Positions 18,853 to 29,650 of a DNA stretch of 50,786 nucleotides are shown one piece after another. Below the pieces are notes generated by a model. The model was not told the DNA's origin, made no database searches, and worked only from the letters and a program-made list of their open reading frames with translations. Position numbers and translations under genes: made by a program. Each line of letters begins with the position of its first letter. The first letter of the stretch is position 1. The DNA is taken from positions 263,167 through 313,952 of the forward strand of contig BFEA01000639.1 in the NCBI GenBank assembly GCA_003427395.1, in the 5' to 3' direction. Source of the stretch: Chara braunii (lineage: Eukaryota > Streptophyta > Charophyceae > Charales > Characeae).

Positions 18853-19385
18853 CCACTGACCGCCTGGGCCACGCTTGGTGCCAACCAACTGAGACAGTTG
18901 GCTTGCTAGTAACCGCCTGTTGGTATTGGTACGAGGGTCTTTGTCCATCACTGGTGTGTGTTTGTGTGTGTGTGTGTGTGGGTTGTGTACTGGCCATGTG
19001 GTGTGTGGGAGAGTACCGGCCTTAGACACTGCTGTCCCTCGATGAGGGCTGGGAAAGTAGACGGGAGGTGCACCTACTGGCAAAATGCTCGGTCTTTGAA
19101 TTAGCCGCCCCACTCGCCGACGGACCAACCCTACTCCCTAACAACTGCCAAATAGGGTGGGGGGCAACATGCATCCCCTTGATTGAGAGAGGTAGTTATG
19201 CATGCAGGGCCCCTGTATAATAGGCTTTGGAGTAGTGGATTGTTTTTTCTTTTGCTGCTGAGGGAGCGGGAATGGCCGTTTAGGGGGCTGTTCTAAACTG
19301 GGGCCGGTGTGGTGAGGGGGCACCTTCCGGCGGAGGCAGTGTATGGACAGAGGGACGTTTTTTAGGGGAAGTAATCTCCGGAAAT

Positions 19386-19530
19386 GTTTTTGTGAGTTTT
19401 TTTTTTTTTTTTTTTTTAAGAAGTTGCCGCTTATATTCAAAGAATAATTGTGGTCGAGACCGGGGACCTCACAATTCAACCCGGAAGTCACAAGGGAACC
19501 ATGCTTGAAACCGGGTCCGACGTCCCAACC
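19386..19530 (-). mobile_element. SINE-like copy, subfamily B, minus strand
   Basis: On the minus strand it begins GGGACGTCGGACCCGGTTTC and continues with GTGAGGTCCCCGGTCTCGAC. It ends in poly(A), seen as a T-run at 19398-19418 on plus. The internal text is shared with 36146-36287 but not with the main family, which has CCACCAATAGATGG in that place. Confidence 0.6.
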
Positions 19531-19714
19531 ACTCTTCTCTCAAGAGAGGTGAAAAAAAAACTTCTCAAAAAGATAAAGAAGATAAACCTTGAAGCTCCTG
19601 CAAACATACCCCAGCGCTTAACACATCGGGAAACTAAGAACGAACCAAAGACGAACATCCACTTACTGCCTATAAACTCAAGGATGAGGAACAAGGCAAA
19701 AAGAGAAGTTGTAG

Positions 19715-20440
19715 GAATACCCTCCCATCATCACTGTCCAGTCACTCTGTGAGGAGCCTTTGTTGCCTAGACGGGTTTCCCACCACGCACCCAATGGGTA
19801 CAACTCTAGTTTGCTCTTCACCGGGTCTCTCGTTTCGTCCAACCATTGGTTTTCACTGCTCTCTCGTACTAAATACTCTTATAATAACTACAATCGACTC
19901 ACACTCCCACCACTGACGACGACACTCACACTGCCCTCGTAGTGCCGTTGTCGATAGAAGAATAGGCTGTAGGGATACCTTCTCATCATCGCTATCCAAA
20001 ACACTTTTAAAGAGCCTTTGTCGCCAAGGCGTGTTTCCCACCACGCACCCAATGGATACAACTCTAGTTTGCTCTTCACCGGGTCTCTCCTTTCGTCCAA
20101 CCGTTGGTTTTCCCACTGCTCTCTCGTACTAACTACTCTTATAATAACTACAATCGACTAACGCTCCCACCACTGACGACGACACTCACACTGCCTCCGT
20201 AGTGCCGCTGTCGATAGAAGAATAGGCTTTAGGGATACCTTCTCATCATTGCTATCCAAAATACTTGTAAAGAGCCTTTATTGCCAAGGCGGGTTTCCCA
20301 CCACGCACCCAATGGATACAACTCTAGTTTGCTCTTCACCGGGTCTCTCTTATCGTCCAACCATTGGTATTCCCACTGCTCCTTCGTACTGACTATTCTC
20401 ACATAGAAGATCAACTTATCAGGAGGCAAAAATACCTAAA
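19715..20440. repeat. Three tandem copies of a ~259-bp unit
   Basis: The landmark CACCACGCACCCAATGG occurs at 19781, 20039 and 20299, giving periods of 258 and 260 bp. CTAGTTTGCTCTTCACCGGG and TCGTACTAA follow each time. Open frames inside repeat with the unit and look fortuitous. I could not match the unit to any rRNA that I recognise. Confidence 0.85.
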
Positions 20441-20444
20441 ATTT

Positions 20445-21105
20445 TGAATAACTACAAATATTCTGACCCTAAATACGTGTTTCTAATTACGAAACACAAG
20501 AGAAAAAACATGTGACAGAACAAATAATACTAGCCTAGAAAGCGCCGAGAAAACAAGGTTACAAGGAGGTCACCCTTCACGAAACAAATAAACGTATTGC
20601 GATGAGCCATTACTGTGTCCATTCAGTGTGTGTTTCTAAATGCGAAACACTATAGGCAGAATATATATTAATGTCAGGGAAGAATTTTACTACCCTGGAA
20701 ATTCGAGCAACAGCAACCTCAATCATTACCCTAAATACGACAGAAAAAACAGAGTTTCTAACAATGTAAGAGACCACTCATCCCGTAAGCCTAACAAACT
20801 ATGTCCAGTAGATGCATGATGCCAGGGGATCTAACTACCCACTAGCAAGGGCTACGGCTAGATTCTAAGCATAAGAGAGGGAAAGCCCATGAATGCATCT
20901 GTCTACGAGCACCAAAAATAGAACCTCAATATGTATTAGCACCAGGGGAGAATTTTACTTCCCAGAAAATTCAAGCAACAACAACCTCAATCATACGTAG
21001 GAAACCGCACAACCCATAAACCTAACAAACTATGTCCTGTAGATGCATAATGGCGGGGAATCTAACTACCTACTAGCGAAGGCTACGGCCAAATATTAAG
21101 CAGAG
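20445..21105. repeat. Diverged ~270-bp tandem duplication
   Basis: CAAGCAACARCAACCTCAATCAT and GGGRATCTAACTACCYACTAGC-like text appear at about 20700-20870 and again at 20970-21085. The duplication continues directly from the 259-bp array. No gene is seen. Confidence 0.55.
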
Positions 21106-22360
21106 CCTCAAGGCTCCAGTTCTCCCACGTGATCCCATGCCGAGATTGAGGCTCTTGATCCAAAGTCTTCCGGAACGCTCCCACCATTGCTGCAGGCTCT
21201 CCCACTACCCGCAACGACGCCGTCCGGATCTTTCTTCCAGTAGGTGCCCTTGTAGCTCTCGGTCCACCGCTCCCAACGATTGTCTATGCCTGAGACTCGG
21301 GCCTGCTTTCGCGGGCACGAGTAATCCACATGATATTGCAGTAACCGATGTACCAGTTTGAAGAGACAATATTTCGGTAATTTCCATGGATAGAAGCTTA
21401 GTGAAGTGAAAGGTGGGACAGAGGAGGAAGTCGCCTAGGGCCCCTATCCTTGAGTGCAAAGGCACTCCCTCTCCACTCAAGGAGAGGTTCAGATATGAGC
21501 AACCGAAGACATAGCTCAGTTATGTCTTCTTCCAGTCGAGACGTCAGTCCTTCCATACCGCGTGACCATAGGACTTTGACTCACGTACTTTCCTGCCAAG
21601 CGTCGGTCGACCGTGGAGCGCTAAGACACCGCTAATTCGAGAACGAATTAGCGCTGCTTTAGCGCTACACAGCGCTACGGAACGCTTACCGGTTCCCCCC
21701 CTAATCTGTCGTAGAAGGGGTTTTCCCTGCCTTGTCTGAGTCAAATTTCTCTGAAGGAGGGCAGAGGGGGGTAGAACCAGAGGATGGAATTAGTCAGAAG
21801 GTCTCAATGGAGGAATGCATGTTTGGCAAGTAGGTCAGAAGAACGAAGCTGGGACGACACAGACCGGTGCTGGAGCTTTGGCTCTGTGACCTGTGGGGAG
21901 CTTGAGGCTTGTGGAGTTATGCTGAGGGAGGAAGGCATAACCAGATCGTTCGACGAAGCGGACACTGAGGTATTAACCCTGTAACGTGTTCAGGGGCTTG
22001 TCGTTAAGGGTAGTGTCGAGGGGGGAAGGCACTTCCTTTCCGTCAGAACTAGGTTGGTCAGAACTGGGGAAGGTTGCGGTGCCCTGTTACCCTAGCATGA
22101 AGGGGGTGTGAGATCAAGTGAGTTCTGGTACGAGGACCGAAAGCCTGGACAAACTTTCCGTCTGTTGAGGGGGAAATTTTGGATAGTAGGCTGTTTCAGT
22201 TTTGACCCCCCGATTATATAGTTTTCTATGTCTTTCCAGATATTTTCAGAAAACAAAAACACTCAGTTACTGCGGCTCGAGTAAACTAGCATTAGGTTGG
22301 TAGGTCAGCAGTTATCCATAAGTTTCGTAGTTCTCAAATTGTTCTTATTTGAAATTCTTA
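21106..22360. other. About 1.2 kb without a recognisable gene
   Basis: Several short ORFs have no domain. The stretch 21615-21680 has four AGCGCT palindromes and one perfect hairpin (separate entry). Nothing else is recognisable. Confidence 0.35.
21630..21653. repeat. Perfect 10-bp hairpin, loop AGAA
   Basis: CGCTAATTCG, loop AGAA, CGAATTAGCG. It lies in a patch of repeated AGCGCT motifs (about 21616, 21650, 21661, 21671). Confidence 0.8.
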
Positions 22361-23130
22361 GATTGTTCTTAGTCGAGGCAGAAGGAAGTCGAACACATCC
22401 TGAGTCTCAGCGCGGCTAGGAGCGCTGCGCCCCGCCCGCGCAATCGGACCGAGTAGCGCCGAGCGGTGACATGCTGCCGAGCAACGTGAAGTTGAATCAA
22501 GCGGCGCTGGACGATAACAAGCGGCGATGCGGTGCGGTGTCAGGGGGAGTGGATTCGGGCTGGTGGTGTGAGGTGGTGGTTGGGAAGTTTTGGGCGATGG
22601 ACGATGGTGGGAAGGATGGTGATAAGGGTGATGCATCGTGCGTAGAGGATGAGGCTGCTGCGAAGAGGCTGCTTGCGAAGGGTTGCGAAGGGTAGGGTCT
22701 GCCAACGTCATCATCAGAGCTACGAATGGCGGGGTGTCACATGTCTAATGAAAGAGTCAGGAGATGAAGGGCAACGAAGGGCTTGGAAGGTATGTTCCGC
22801 CCTGGACTACCAGTGAGGGGTCACCGACAGGTTCGGTGGTTTTGTCTTGCTACGTGGCATGTGAGGGGTAAAGTGAAGCCACGGTCCGTTTAGTTCTTAT
22901 TGTTCAGTCATTTTTCGATGGCCGAGAGTGTGGCCATGTGATGGTTGAGTTGCCTTCGGGCCGATAAGGGAGGGGGTGAAGGTTTGGGGGAGACAGACAA
23001 ATCATGATGAGAGGTTAGTTTATATACTTCGTTCCATAGTTTTGCTCTTCGTGGCTTGAGTGGCCTTCGTTTTTTCGTTTTGATCTCGTTTTTTGGGAGG
23101 TAGTTTCAAGATAGTAACTCGATTCTGATT
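22361..23130. other. GC-rich then mixed spacer, no gene
   Basis: 22400-22470 is GC-rich with GCGC-type repeats. The ORFs on both strands around 22360-22710 mirror each other and have no domain. Confidence 0.35.
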
Positions 23131-23640
23131 TTCAGATGATTGTAAATTCTATTTTTGATTATAATCTCTGGTTTTTGAATTTAATCTTTTGGATTTTTCT
23201 ATCTGATTTTTTCATGACAGGAAGCTTTAGGTTTTCAATTCTAATTTGATTCAAGACAACAGACTCATGAATGAATGGTTCTAATCTTTGGTTTTCGAAT
23301 TTAATCCTTTAGATTTCTCATGATAGGAAACTTTAGGTTTTCAATTCTAATTCGATTCAAGACAACGGACTCATGAATGAATTCAAAATTTTCTGAATAA
23401 TTCTCGATTTGATCATTTTATGTTGATGATCGTAAATCAGACTTTCGTCTCTGATCTCGAATATGTTTTCTAACTTTTTAGATTCTCAATGAACTCGCGA
23501 AGAATAATCCACGAATTTGATTCGATAGTGGATTCATGAATGATCTTCAAATTTCCGAATAACTCTCGATTTGTTCTTTTCATATTGACGATTGTAAATC
23601 AGAATCTTGTCTCCGATCTTGGATAGTGATCTCTAACTTC
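23130..23640. repeat. Nested AT-rich tandem duplications
   Basis: TTTAGGTTTTCAATTCTAAT, then TTCAAGACAACRGACTCATG and ATGAAT, occurs at about 23227 and 23333. A second unit, GAATAAYTCTCGATTTG followed by GATYGTAAATCAGA, occurs at about 23394 and 23561. Confidence 0.75.
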
Positions 23641-24019
23641 TTAGAATTTCAATGGTCTCGTGAATTTCTTGAATCTTGTTTTTCCTGATGTTTCGACTCG
23701 CCTGAGACAGTATTCTAGTGTCTTGTTGTTGCATTGATCGTTGTGATACACTCCTGCTTGAGAGGGGTTAGTAGTGGGAGGGAGGTGACGCGTCCTGCTG
23801 GTGAGGGGGTCAATCGGTAGGACTGAAATAGGGCATAGCAACAATAGAGATGGTGGCTCCGCTATAATAACTATTGCCGGAGGGGGGTCAGGGGGAGTTT
23901 TCAGGTGGTTTCGGGGTGTTGAGCACAACCAGTGCATGGAGGAAGCCGGGTATTTCGAAGCCTTAGTTGCCGCTGTGTTTTCAATTGCCGCTGTGTTTTC
24001 AACAGATTATCCGACGGTG
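23641..24019. other. Spacer, no gene
   Basis: The minus-strand ORF here has a repetitive Pro-rich composition and no domain. GCCGCTGTGTTTTCAA is duplicated in tandem at about 23970-24002. Confidence 0.35.
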
Positions 24020-24315
24020 GGTTATCGCCAGGGTTGTCGAGCCCCATCCCCGCGGCCCCGGCGGGGGTCCCGGGGGCCGGGGGTCGGCACCCCTGGTCTC
24101 GGCAAAAAAAAAGAAAAATACAGGGGGGTGCGCGGCCGCAGCCTGCACCCCCTGGGCCAAACTGCAATATTGCAGTTTTGGCTCGACCTCGGCCCCCCCC
24201 CCGGGGCTACACCCCACCCTCGTGAGCCCGGGGTAGTGCGGGCGTGGGGCCGGGGGCGGGGCCCAGCGGGGTGCGGGGCCGGGGTTGGCTGGCAGCGGGG
24301 GCGGGGGTGCGGGGT
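24020..24315. repeat. GC-rich repeat block with inverted repeats
   Basis: Composition jumps to very high G+C. A near-perfect palindrome centred on CTGCAATATTGCAG lies at about 24158-24184. The block ends GGGGGCGGGGGTGCGG, and the same string reappears at 24684 after the gap. Confidence 0.7.
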
Positions 24316-24353
24316 CTGTCTCTTATACACATCTAGATGTGTATAAGAGACAG
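24316..24353. other. Nextera mate-pair junction adapter (assembly contaminant)
   Basis: CTGTCTCTTATACACATCT is followed directly by its reverse complement, making 38 bp. This is the Tn5 mosaic end doubled, the known circularisation junction of Nextera mate-pair libraries. It is not genomic sequence. Confidence 0.97.
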
Positions 24354-24411
24354 GGTAAGGTAAGTCATGGCACTGAGCAACCCGAGGATTCCGAAGCATC
24401 AGATGACTTGG
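24354..24411 (+). mobile_element. Stray fragment of a Penelope-element ORF1 3' end
   Basis: It matches 15084-15141 with about six differences (GGTAAGGTAAGT, then ATGGCACT, GAGCAACCCGAGGATTCC and GATGACTTGG). It lies between the adapter and the gap, so it is probably the far end of a mate-pair fragment and not truly located here. Confidence 0.85.
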
Positions 24412-24683
24412 NNNNNNNNNNNNNNNNNNNNNNNNNNNNNNNNNNNNNNNNNNNNNNNNNNNNNNNNNNNNNNNNNNNNNNNNNNNNNNNNNNNNNNNNN
24501 NNNNNNNNNNNNNNNNNNNNNNNNNNNNNNNNNNNNNNNNNNNNNNNNNNNNNNNNNNNNNNNNNNNNNNNNNNNNNNNNNNNNNNNNNNNNNNNNNNNN
24601 NNNNNNNNNNNNNNNNNNNNNNNNNNNNNNNNNNNNNNNNNNNNNNNNNNNNNNNNNNNNNNNNNNNNNNNNNNNNNNNNNNN
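24412..24683. other. Assembly gap (272 N)
   Basis: A run of 272 N. The string GGGGGCGGGGGTGCGG stands on both sides of the adapter-plus-gap block (24298-24313 and 24684-24699). Confidence 1.
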
Positions 24684-24699
24684 GGGGGCGGGGGTGCGG

Positions 24700-26160
24700 C
24701 GTGCAGGTGGTGGTGGTGTGTAGCGGACTCACCGGGAAGGTGCTCCGCCTGGGATGCAGATAGAGATGGAGGATGATGGAGGGGCGAGATGGCATAGCGC
24801 AGCTCCCACGCAAGACTCCAACGCACGTACTCCAAAATCGTGCAAGTGTAGAATAATCTCGAATACAGACAACAACTGGGGTATACCCTAGCGGACTGAC
24901 GGGACTGGACTGGACTGGTTGGTACCGACAGAGGTACCGGCCTGGACTGGACTGCCCCGAATAAAACACAGGCCTGTGAGAACAGGCCAAGAGGCTGGTC
25001 TCACAGGCCAACCAGAGGTCCGCTACACGATCCTCGCCCTGTGAAAGATCGCCTAGATACAAGCACGCTTCCGCCAAGAAGCGGAACTCTACCAAAGAAA
25101 AAGAAAACCTGAGTAGTATAGGATGCGGAGCAAGCTCCATGATGAGTCCATGCGATGCAACCTAGGATAGAAAATGTCACAAAACAACAATGTCACAGCT
25201 AACAGCCTAAGTGAAAGCAGAAGCAACTAACTAGCATACATGTCCTAGGAAAGCAGAAGCAACTAACTAGCATACATGTCCTAGGAAAGCAGGAAGTAGT
25301 GACAACTAGATCCTAGAATGTTGGAGGCAGTAGCCTTAGTCTGGGAACAAGTGACTAGTGTATAAGTCTTAAGAACAGCAGAAGCAGAACAACTAAATCC
25401 TAGAAATGTCAGAGGCAGTAGCCTCTGTCTGAGAGCAACAAAGCAACCATATGTCACATGAAGAGTGTGTCACAAACCAAAGGGTGGGATGGTCTCTGAG
25501 GGTGGCGAATGCAGCCTAGGGGTCGAAAACTCCTAAGGGCATCCATACATAGTGACAGGGGAAACACATGTCATCAGGCTCAATGAGGGTAGGGAACTGG
25601 GAGCGAACAAAACCAATGACCCTAACAGATAGACCATCAGGGCGGGTAATGCTCGACTAAGGGGTGACCGCTATGGAGGGTCGACCATGCAAGGGAACAA
25701 GAGAGCCTGGTATACTGGGCGCACCTAGATGAAGCATGCAAGGTTGCCTAACTAGGGCGTGAGGGCCGGCAGAGGGTAGAAAGGTGATGGGTAAGGGAAT
25801 CATGCAAATGACTCCTAAGGTGAGGGAAGTCGGAGCTAGATCTGTAAGATGGGAAGCCAGGGCAACGCTACGGTCCCAATGCTTATGCGTATACCAAGGG
25901 AGAGCCCAACTCAGAGGGACCCGGCTAAAGGGAGACCATCATGCAACACGACAAGGGTACTGTACAGGGCAAAGTGGTAAGAGAGTGATGACGTCTGAAG
26001 TAGGCACAGCTGATCGTGATGAAGTCCATGAAGTTGCCGATGACGTCCATGATGAGAAGTCTTGAATGTCGTCGAGGAAGAGCCGCAACGTCGACAAGCT
26101 GAAGTAGCAAAACTGAAGTGGATGGAGTACTAAGAAGTCAAAGACATGGGAAGGTAAGTC
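24700..26160. other. About 1.4 kb without a recognisable gene
   Basis: 24900-24960 has a GGACTGGACTGG motif in direct and inverted form. 25214-25285 is an exact 36-bp tandem duplication (AAGCAGAAGCAACTAACTAG...). 25290-25440 has looser copies of CTAGATCCTAGAATGT / CTAAATCCTAGAAATGT and GGAGGCAGTAGCCT. The part from ~25760 may be the 3' flank or untranslated region of the Gypsy element. I could not define an LTR. Confidence 0.4.
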
Positions 26161-26164
26161 GGAG

Positions 26165-27214
26165 TCAATCGTCGTATCGAGCAGAACGACGACGAGTGCG
26201 CTGTGGACGCTCAGAAGCATCCGGCTGCTGCTGAAGGTCTGCCTCAGATGGGGCAGGCTCGACTTCAGCGGTCTCCTCAGCGGAGGGAGAAGGAGGAGGG
26301 TCAGAGGGTTGAGGAGGAGCAGTGAACCCAACACGACAACCACGGTCATAGGCACGCACCAACATGCGAGTGTGCTGCAAGTGCTCGAGGGGCTCCCAGG
26401 TAGCCTCCTCATCAAGGTAGCCCTTCCAACGTACGAGATACTCGACATGGGGAGGGTTGTCGTCGGTGACTCGGCGACCAATGATGTCTGAAACGAGGAA
26501 CTCATCGTGGCCATCCACTATGATGGGTAGAGGGCGCTCGTATGGTCGTCCAACGAAACGCTCAGACGGTCTGCGGTAAGGACGCAGTAACGAGACGTGG
26601 TAGACATCGTGCACACGAGTCTGGCGTAGGTAGTCGGGCAGCTTCACACGGAAGCTGACCGGGCTAGATGCTGTATCAGAACCGACGGCCTGGAGGATGC
26701 GGCATGGGCCAAAGTAGCGACGTCGAAACTTGCGAAGTGTGTTCACTTCGAGCTGTAAGTGGCGGACATCGATAAGCATATCATCACCAACTTTGAATGG
26801 ATGATCCATCCTCGCTCGGTTCGCACGTGTTGCCATGCGAGTCTGGGAAGCGGCTATGTGCTCATGTGCGGTCTTCATGATCGACGTCATGTGTGCAACC
26901 CAATCATCCAGCGCGGGACAACTCGTGTTGGTGTGCATCTGTGACGGTCGAAGGAAGTCCGCGGGAACACGAGGGTGATAGCCGAGGTCGCAATAGTAAG
27001 GCGACATCCCCGTGGCTGGCGAGACGGCGTGGTTGTAGGTTATCTCTGTGTGGGCAAGATGGAGATCCCACTGCTGGTCGTCACGAACAATCTTTCGGAG
27101 AATATCTCTGAGAATCTTGTTCGTGACCTCGGTCTGACCATCCGTCTGGGATAGTAAGACGAGGAGAAGCGGAGATGGGTGTCGTAAACCTCGTGGAGCC
27201 GTCGCCAGAATCAC
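26165..27214 (-). pseudogene. Gypsy integrase C-terminus with chromodomain
   Basis: From about residue 23 it reads SQTDGQTEVTNKILRDILR, then TYNHAVSPATGMSPYYCDLG, the typical integrase C-terminal half. A GPY/F-like region follows (FRRRYFGPCRILQAVG). Near residues 250-300 is a chromodomain (VEYLVRWKGYLDEEATWEP). Chromodomains direct integration to heterochromatin in chromoviruses. The first ~22 residues are out-of-frame sequence produced by the upstream frameshift. An acidic, Pro-rich tail ends the protein. Confidence 0.85.
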
Positions 27215-27276
27215 CTGGTAAAGCGCGAGTCACGGTCAGATATGATGCTCAGAGGTAAGTCGTAGTCACGCACGAC

Positions 27277-27843
27277 TCAGTTAAACACGATGTCGGTGAC
27301 CTCACGTGCACTGATGGCATAGCGGCACGGAACAAAGCATGCACGCTTCGTGAGGTGGACGGCGATGACCAGGATAAGATCATGACCGCGGGGGGTTGGA
27401 GGATGAAGAGGACCGATAAAGTCCATTGAGATGGACTGCCAACGACCCTCAGGGATAGGAAGAGGTTGGAGCAAACCATAAGGAAGGTGGTTCGCACTGT
27501 TCACCTCCTGACAGGTGGGACACTCTGCGATGTAGTCCTTCACAAAGTCCTTGCGCTTCGGCCAGACATACTGGCGGCTTACACGAGCCAACGTCTTGTG
27601 GAAGTCCATATGACCGGCGGCTGCCTCGTCATGGAACTCTGCTACTGCCCGGACACGTAGTTGTCCAGTGGAGGGAACACAAACTTGAATACGGGGCTCT
27701 CTGGTGCCCTGTGAACCGTGCCAATACACGAGACTGTTGTCCCCGAGAGAGTAGTTCGGGAAGGTCTTGACACTCCGAAGGGTCGCGTGGATGTCGCGAT
27801 AGTCGGGGCAGTGGCGGTACGGAGTGCGAAACTCGTCGATCAC
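27277..27843 (-). pseudogene. Gypsy integrase, zinc-binding and first catalytic part
   Basis: The HHCC zinc domain reads H-x-D...GHMDFHKT...CPTC. It is followed by the catalytic start SMDFIGPL with the first Asp. The frame ends at TGA where Trp (FNW) is expected. Beyond it, in the same frame, ISDRDSRF carries the second Asp. Another TGA follows at ~27213, and a frameshift breaks the QTDGQTE region. Confidence 0.85.
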
Positions 27844-28092
27844 CGAGTGGTGGACAGTGGTGACTGAGATGGAAGAGAGCTGGATCTACTCCTGATCGTG
27901 GTCAGGGCGCCGGGATAAGGCATCTGCGACCCGATTAGTCTCACCCTTGATGTGCTCAGTGGTGAAACTAAACTCGGATAGGCCGCGCCACCAACGAGCT
28001 TGTCGAGGAGTGAGCTTCGACTTTGTCAAAAAAGCCTGGACAACAGAGTTGTCCGTGCGCACCGTGAATGGTACCCCGTGCAGGTAGTGACG

Positions 28093-28899
28093 CTAGTGCC
28101 GAGCGGCATAAACTACTGTGAGAACCTCACGTTTATCAGCAGTGTAGTTTATCTCGGTGGACAGAAGCTGACGAGAGTAGAAGGCTATCGGACAATCACC
28201 TGAGCGAGACTCGACAGTGCCGTCCTCGGCGATGGTAGGAGAATAGTTAATAGAAGGCTCGTTAGTGGCTGGACGAGTAGGCGTTAGTCGGGAAGCAGTG
28301 GTAGGGGTAGGTGGTGGGAAGCGAGGGATACGAGGATGAGAGGAATCAGGAGAGGAGGGGAAGATCTGAGAAAGCACTGCTCCTACAACAAAGTCTGATG
28401 CATCGGTGGTAAGGATAAAAGAGCGATAAAAATCGGGTAGGTGAAGAACTGGTGCACACGTCACCGCCTTCTTGAGGGTGCAGAAGGCGTCCTCGTGGAG
28501 GGGTATCCAAGCCCAGGGTGGGTTCTTCCGGAGGAGGGTGGAGGTAAGGACGTAGGAATACCTAGCGTATCCCTGGATGAAATTACTATAGTAGCTGGTA
28601 AGGTCTAGGAAGCTGCGAAGCTGCTTGGCGGATGTGGGGACGGGCCACTCCGCAATAGCAGTGATCTTCGCGTCGTCCATGTAGAGACTCTGGTCAGACA
28701 TGTAGTGTCCTAAGAAATCCACTTCGTGTTGTGCAAAGCGGCACTTGCTCATCTTGGCGTAGAAGCCATGTCTACGCAAGCGGTTAAGAACGTTGCGGAG
28801 GTGTCTGAGATGGTCCTTAAGGGTACGAATGTAGACCAGGATACCGTTGAGGTAGACGAGAATGTACTGCTCCAGGATGTCCCTGAAGATGTCGTTCAT
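28093..28899 (-). pseudogene. Gypsy RT C-terminal part and RNase H start, catalytic site lost
   Basis: It continues the same protein from AMNDIFRD. Motif C reads VYLNGILVY where active elements have YLDDILVY, so both catalytic Asp residues are gone. The thumb follows (HEVDFLGHYMS). The RNase H starts at LTTDASDFVVGAVLSQ. The Glu region is CPIAFYSRQLLSTEINYTADKRE. It stops at TAG (~28093), where a Trp (ARHW) is expected. The rest of RNase H (FTVRTDNSVV, ADALSRRP) is readable in the same frame down to ~27890. Confidence 0.87.
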
Positions 28900-28905
28900 C
28901 GCCCT

Positions 28906-29550
28906 CTAAAAGGTAGCGGGTGCGTTGGTGAGGCCGAATGGCATCACCATGAACTCGTAGTGGCCGAAGCGTGATCGGAACGCTATCTTCGGCTGGTCGG
29001 CTTCAGCGATGCGGATCTGATGGTAACCACTACGAAGATCAGTCTTTGTAAAGAAGCGGTTGCCTGCTAGGCGGTCGAACAGCTCGTCGGAACGAGGCAT
29101 GGGGTAGCTATTTTTAACCGTGTAGCGGTTGAGGCCGCGATAGTCGATACAGAGACGAAGAGTTCCATCCGCTTTGCGAGCAAAGAGGACGGGTGCACCC
29201 CACGGGGAGTTGCTGGGTTTAATGAAACCCAGTCTCAGGAGCTTCTCAAACTGACGTTTGAGTTCAGTGGACTCGGGGATCGAGAGTCGATAGGGTGCCT
29301 GGTGGTGAACACGATAGTCAGGCACAAGCTGGATGGAGTGCTCAACGTCGCGCATCGATGGGATGTCGGCGTACGAGAACGACGATGGGAAAACGTCGTG
29401 GTACTCTCGAATGAGGTCACAAACTGCGGGCTCCAAGTCGGCCGTATATCGTGCGAGTTCCTCGGCGTCAGCGTCAGCGTCAGCGTCAGCGAGCGACGAT
29501 GGGGTGGATTCGACGGACGATGGAGGGTGGGAAGTAGAGATGGGAGCCAT
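28906..29550 (-). pseudogene. Gypsy RT, N-terminal part
   Basis: RT motifs are clear: [30 protein letters not shown], then [16 protein letters not shown] (motif A with its Asp) and [15 protein letters not shown] (motif B). The open frame extends upstream of the chosen ATG in the same frame, so that Met is arbitrary. It ends at TAG where the family reads ATFQ, a CAG-to-TAG change. Confidence 0.85.
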
Positions 29551-29650
29551 GGAGATAGAAGGAGGATCTGGCTCCAGAGAGATGAGCTCGGCGTCGGGAC
29601 ATGGTGGATCATAGTGTAAGATAGGAGGGGAGACGGTGGTCTACGGAGGC

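Larger units (their letters stand above)
26163..29650 (-). mobile_element. 5'-truncated Ty3/Gypsy chromovirus, dead
   Basis: On the minus strand the order is RT, RNase H, integrase, chromodomain. No Gag or protease is recognisable beyond 29650, and I found no LTR on either side. Coding is cut by at least five in-frame stops, a frameshift near 27170, and loss of the RT catalytic pair. Three of the stops replace an expected Trp codon. Confidence 0.88.

Noticed and set aside
19715-20440. Possible rRNA fragment, because of phrases like CTCTTCACCGGGTCTC.
   Set aside because: I could not align the unit with any LSU or SSU region I know, and the tandem period fits a satellite.
24285-24776. Long ORFs across the N gap on both strands.
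   Set aside because: They read through 272 N and a sequencing adapter.
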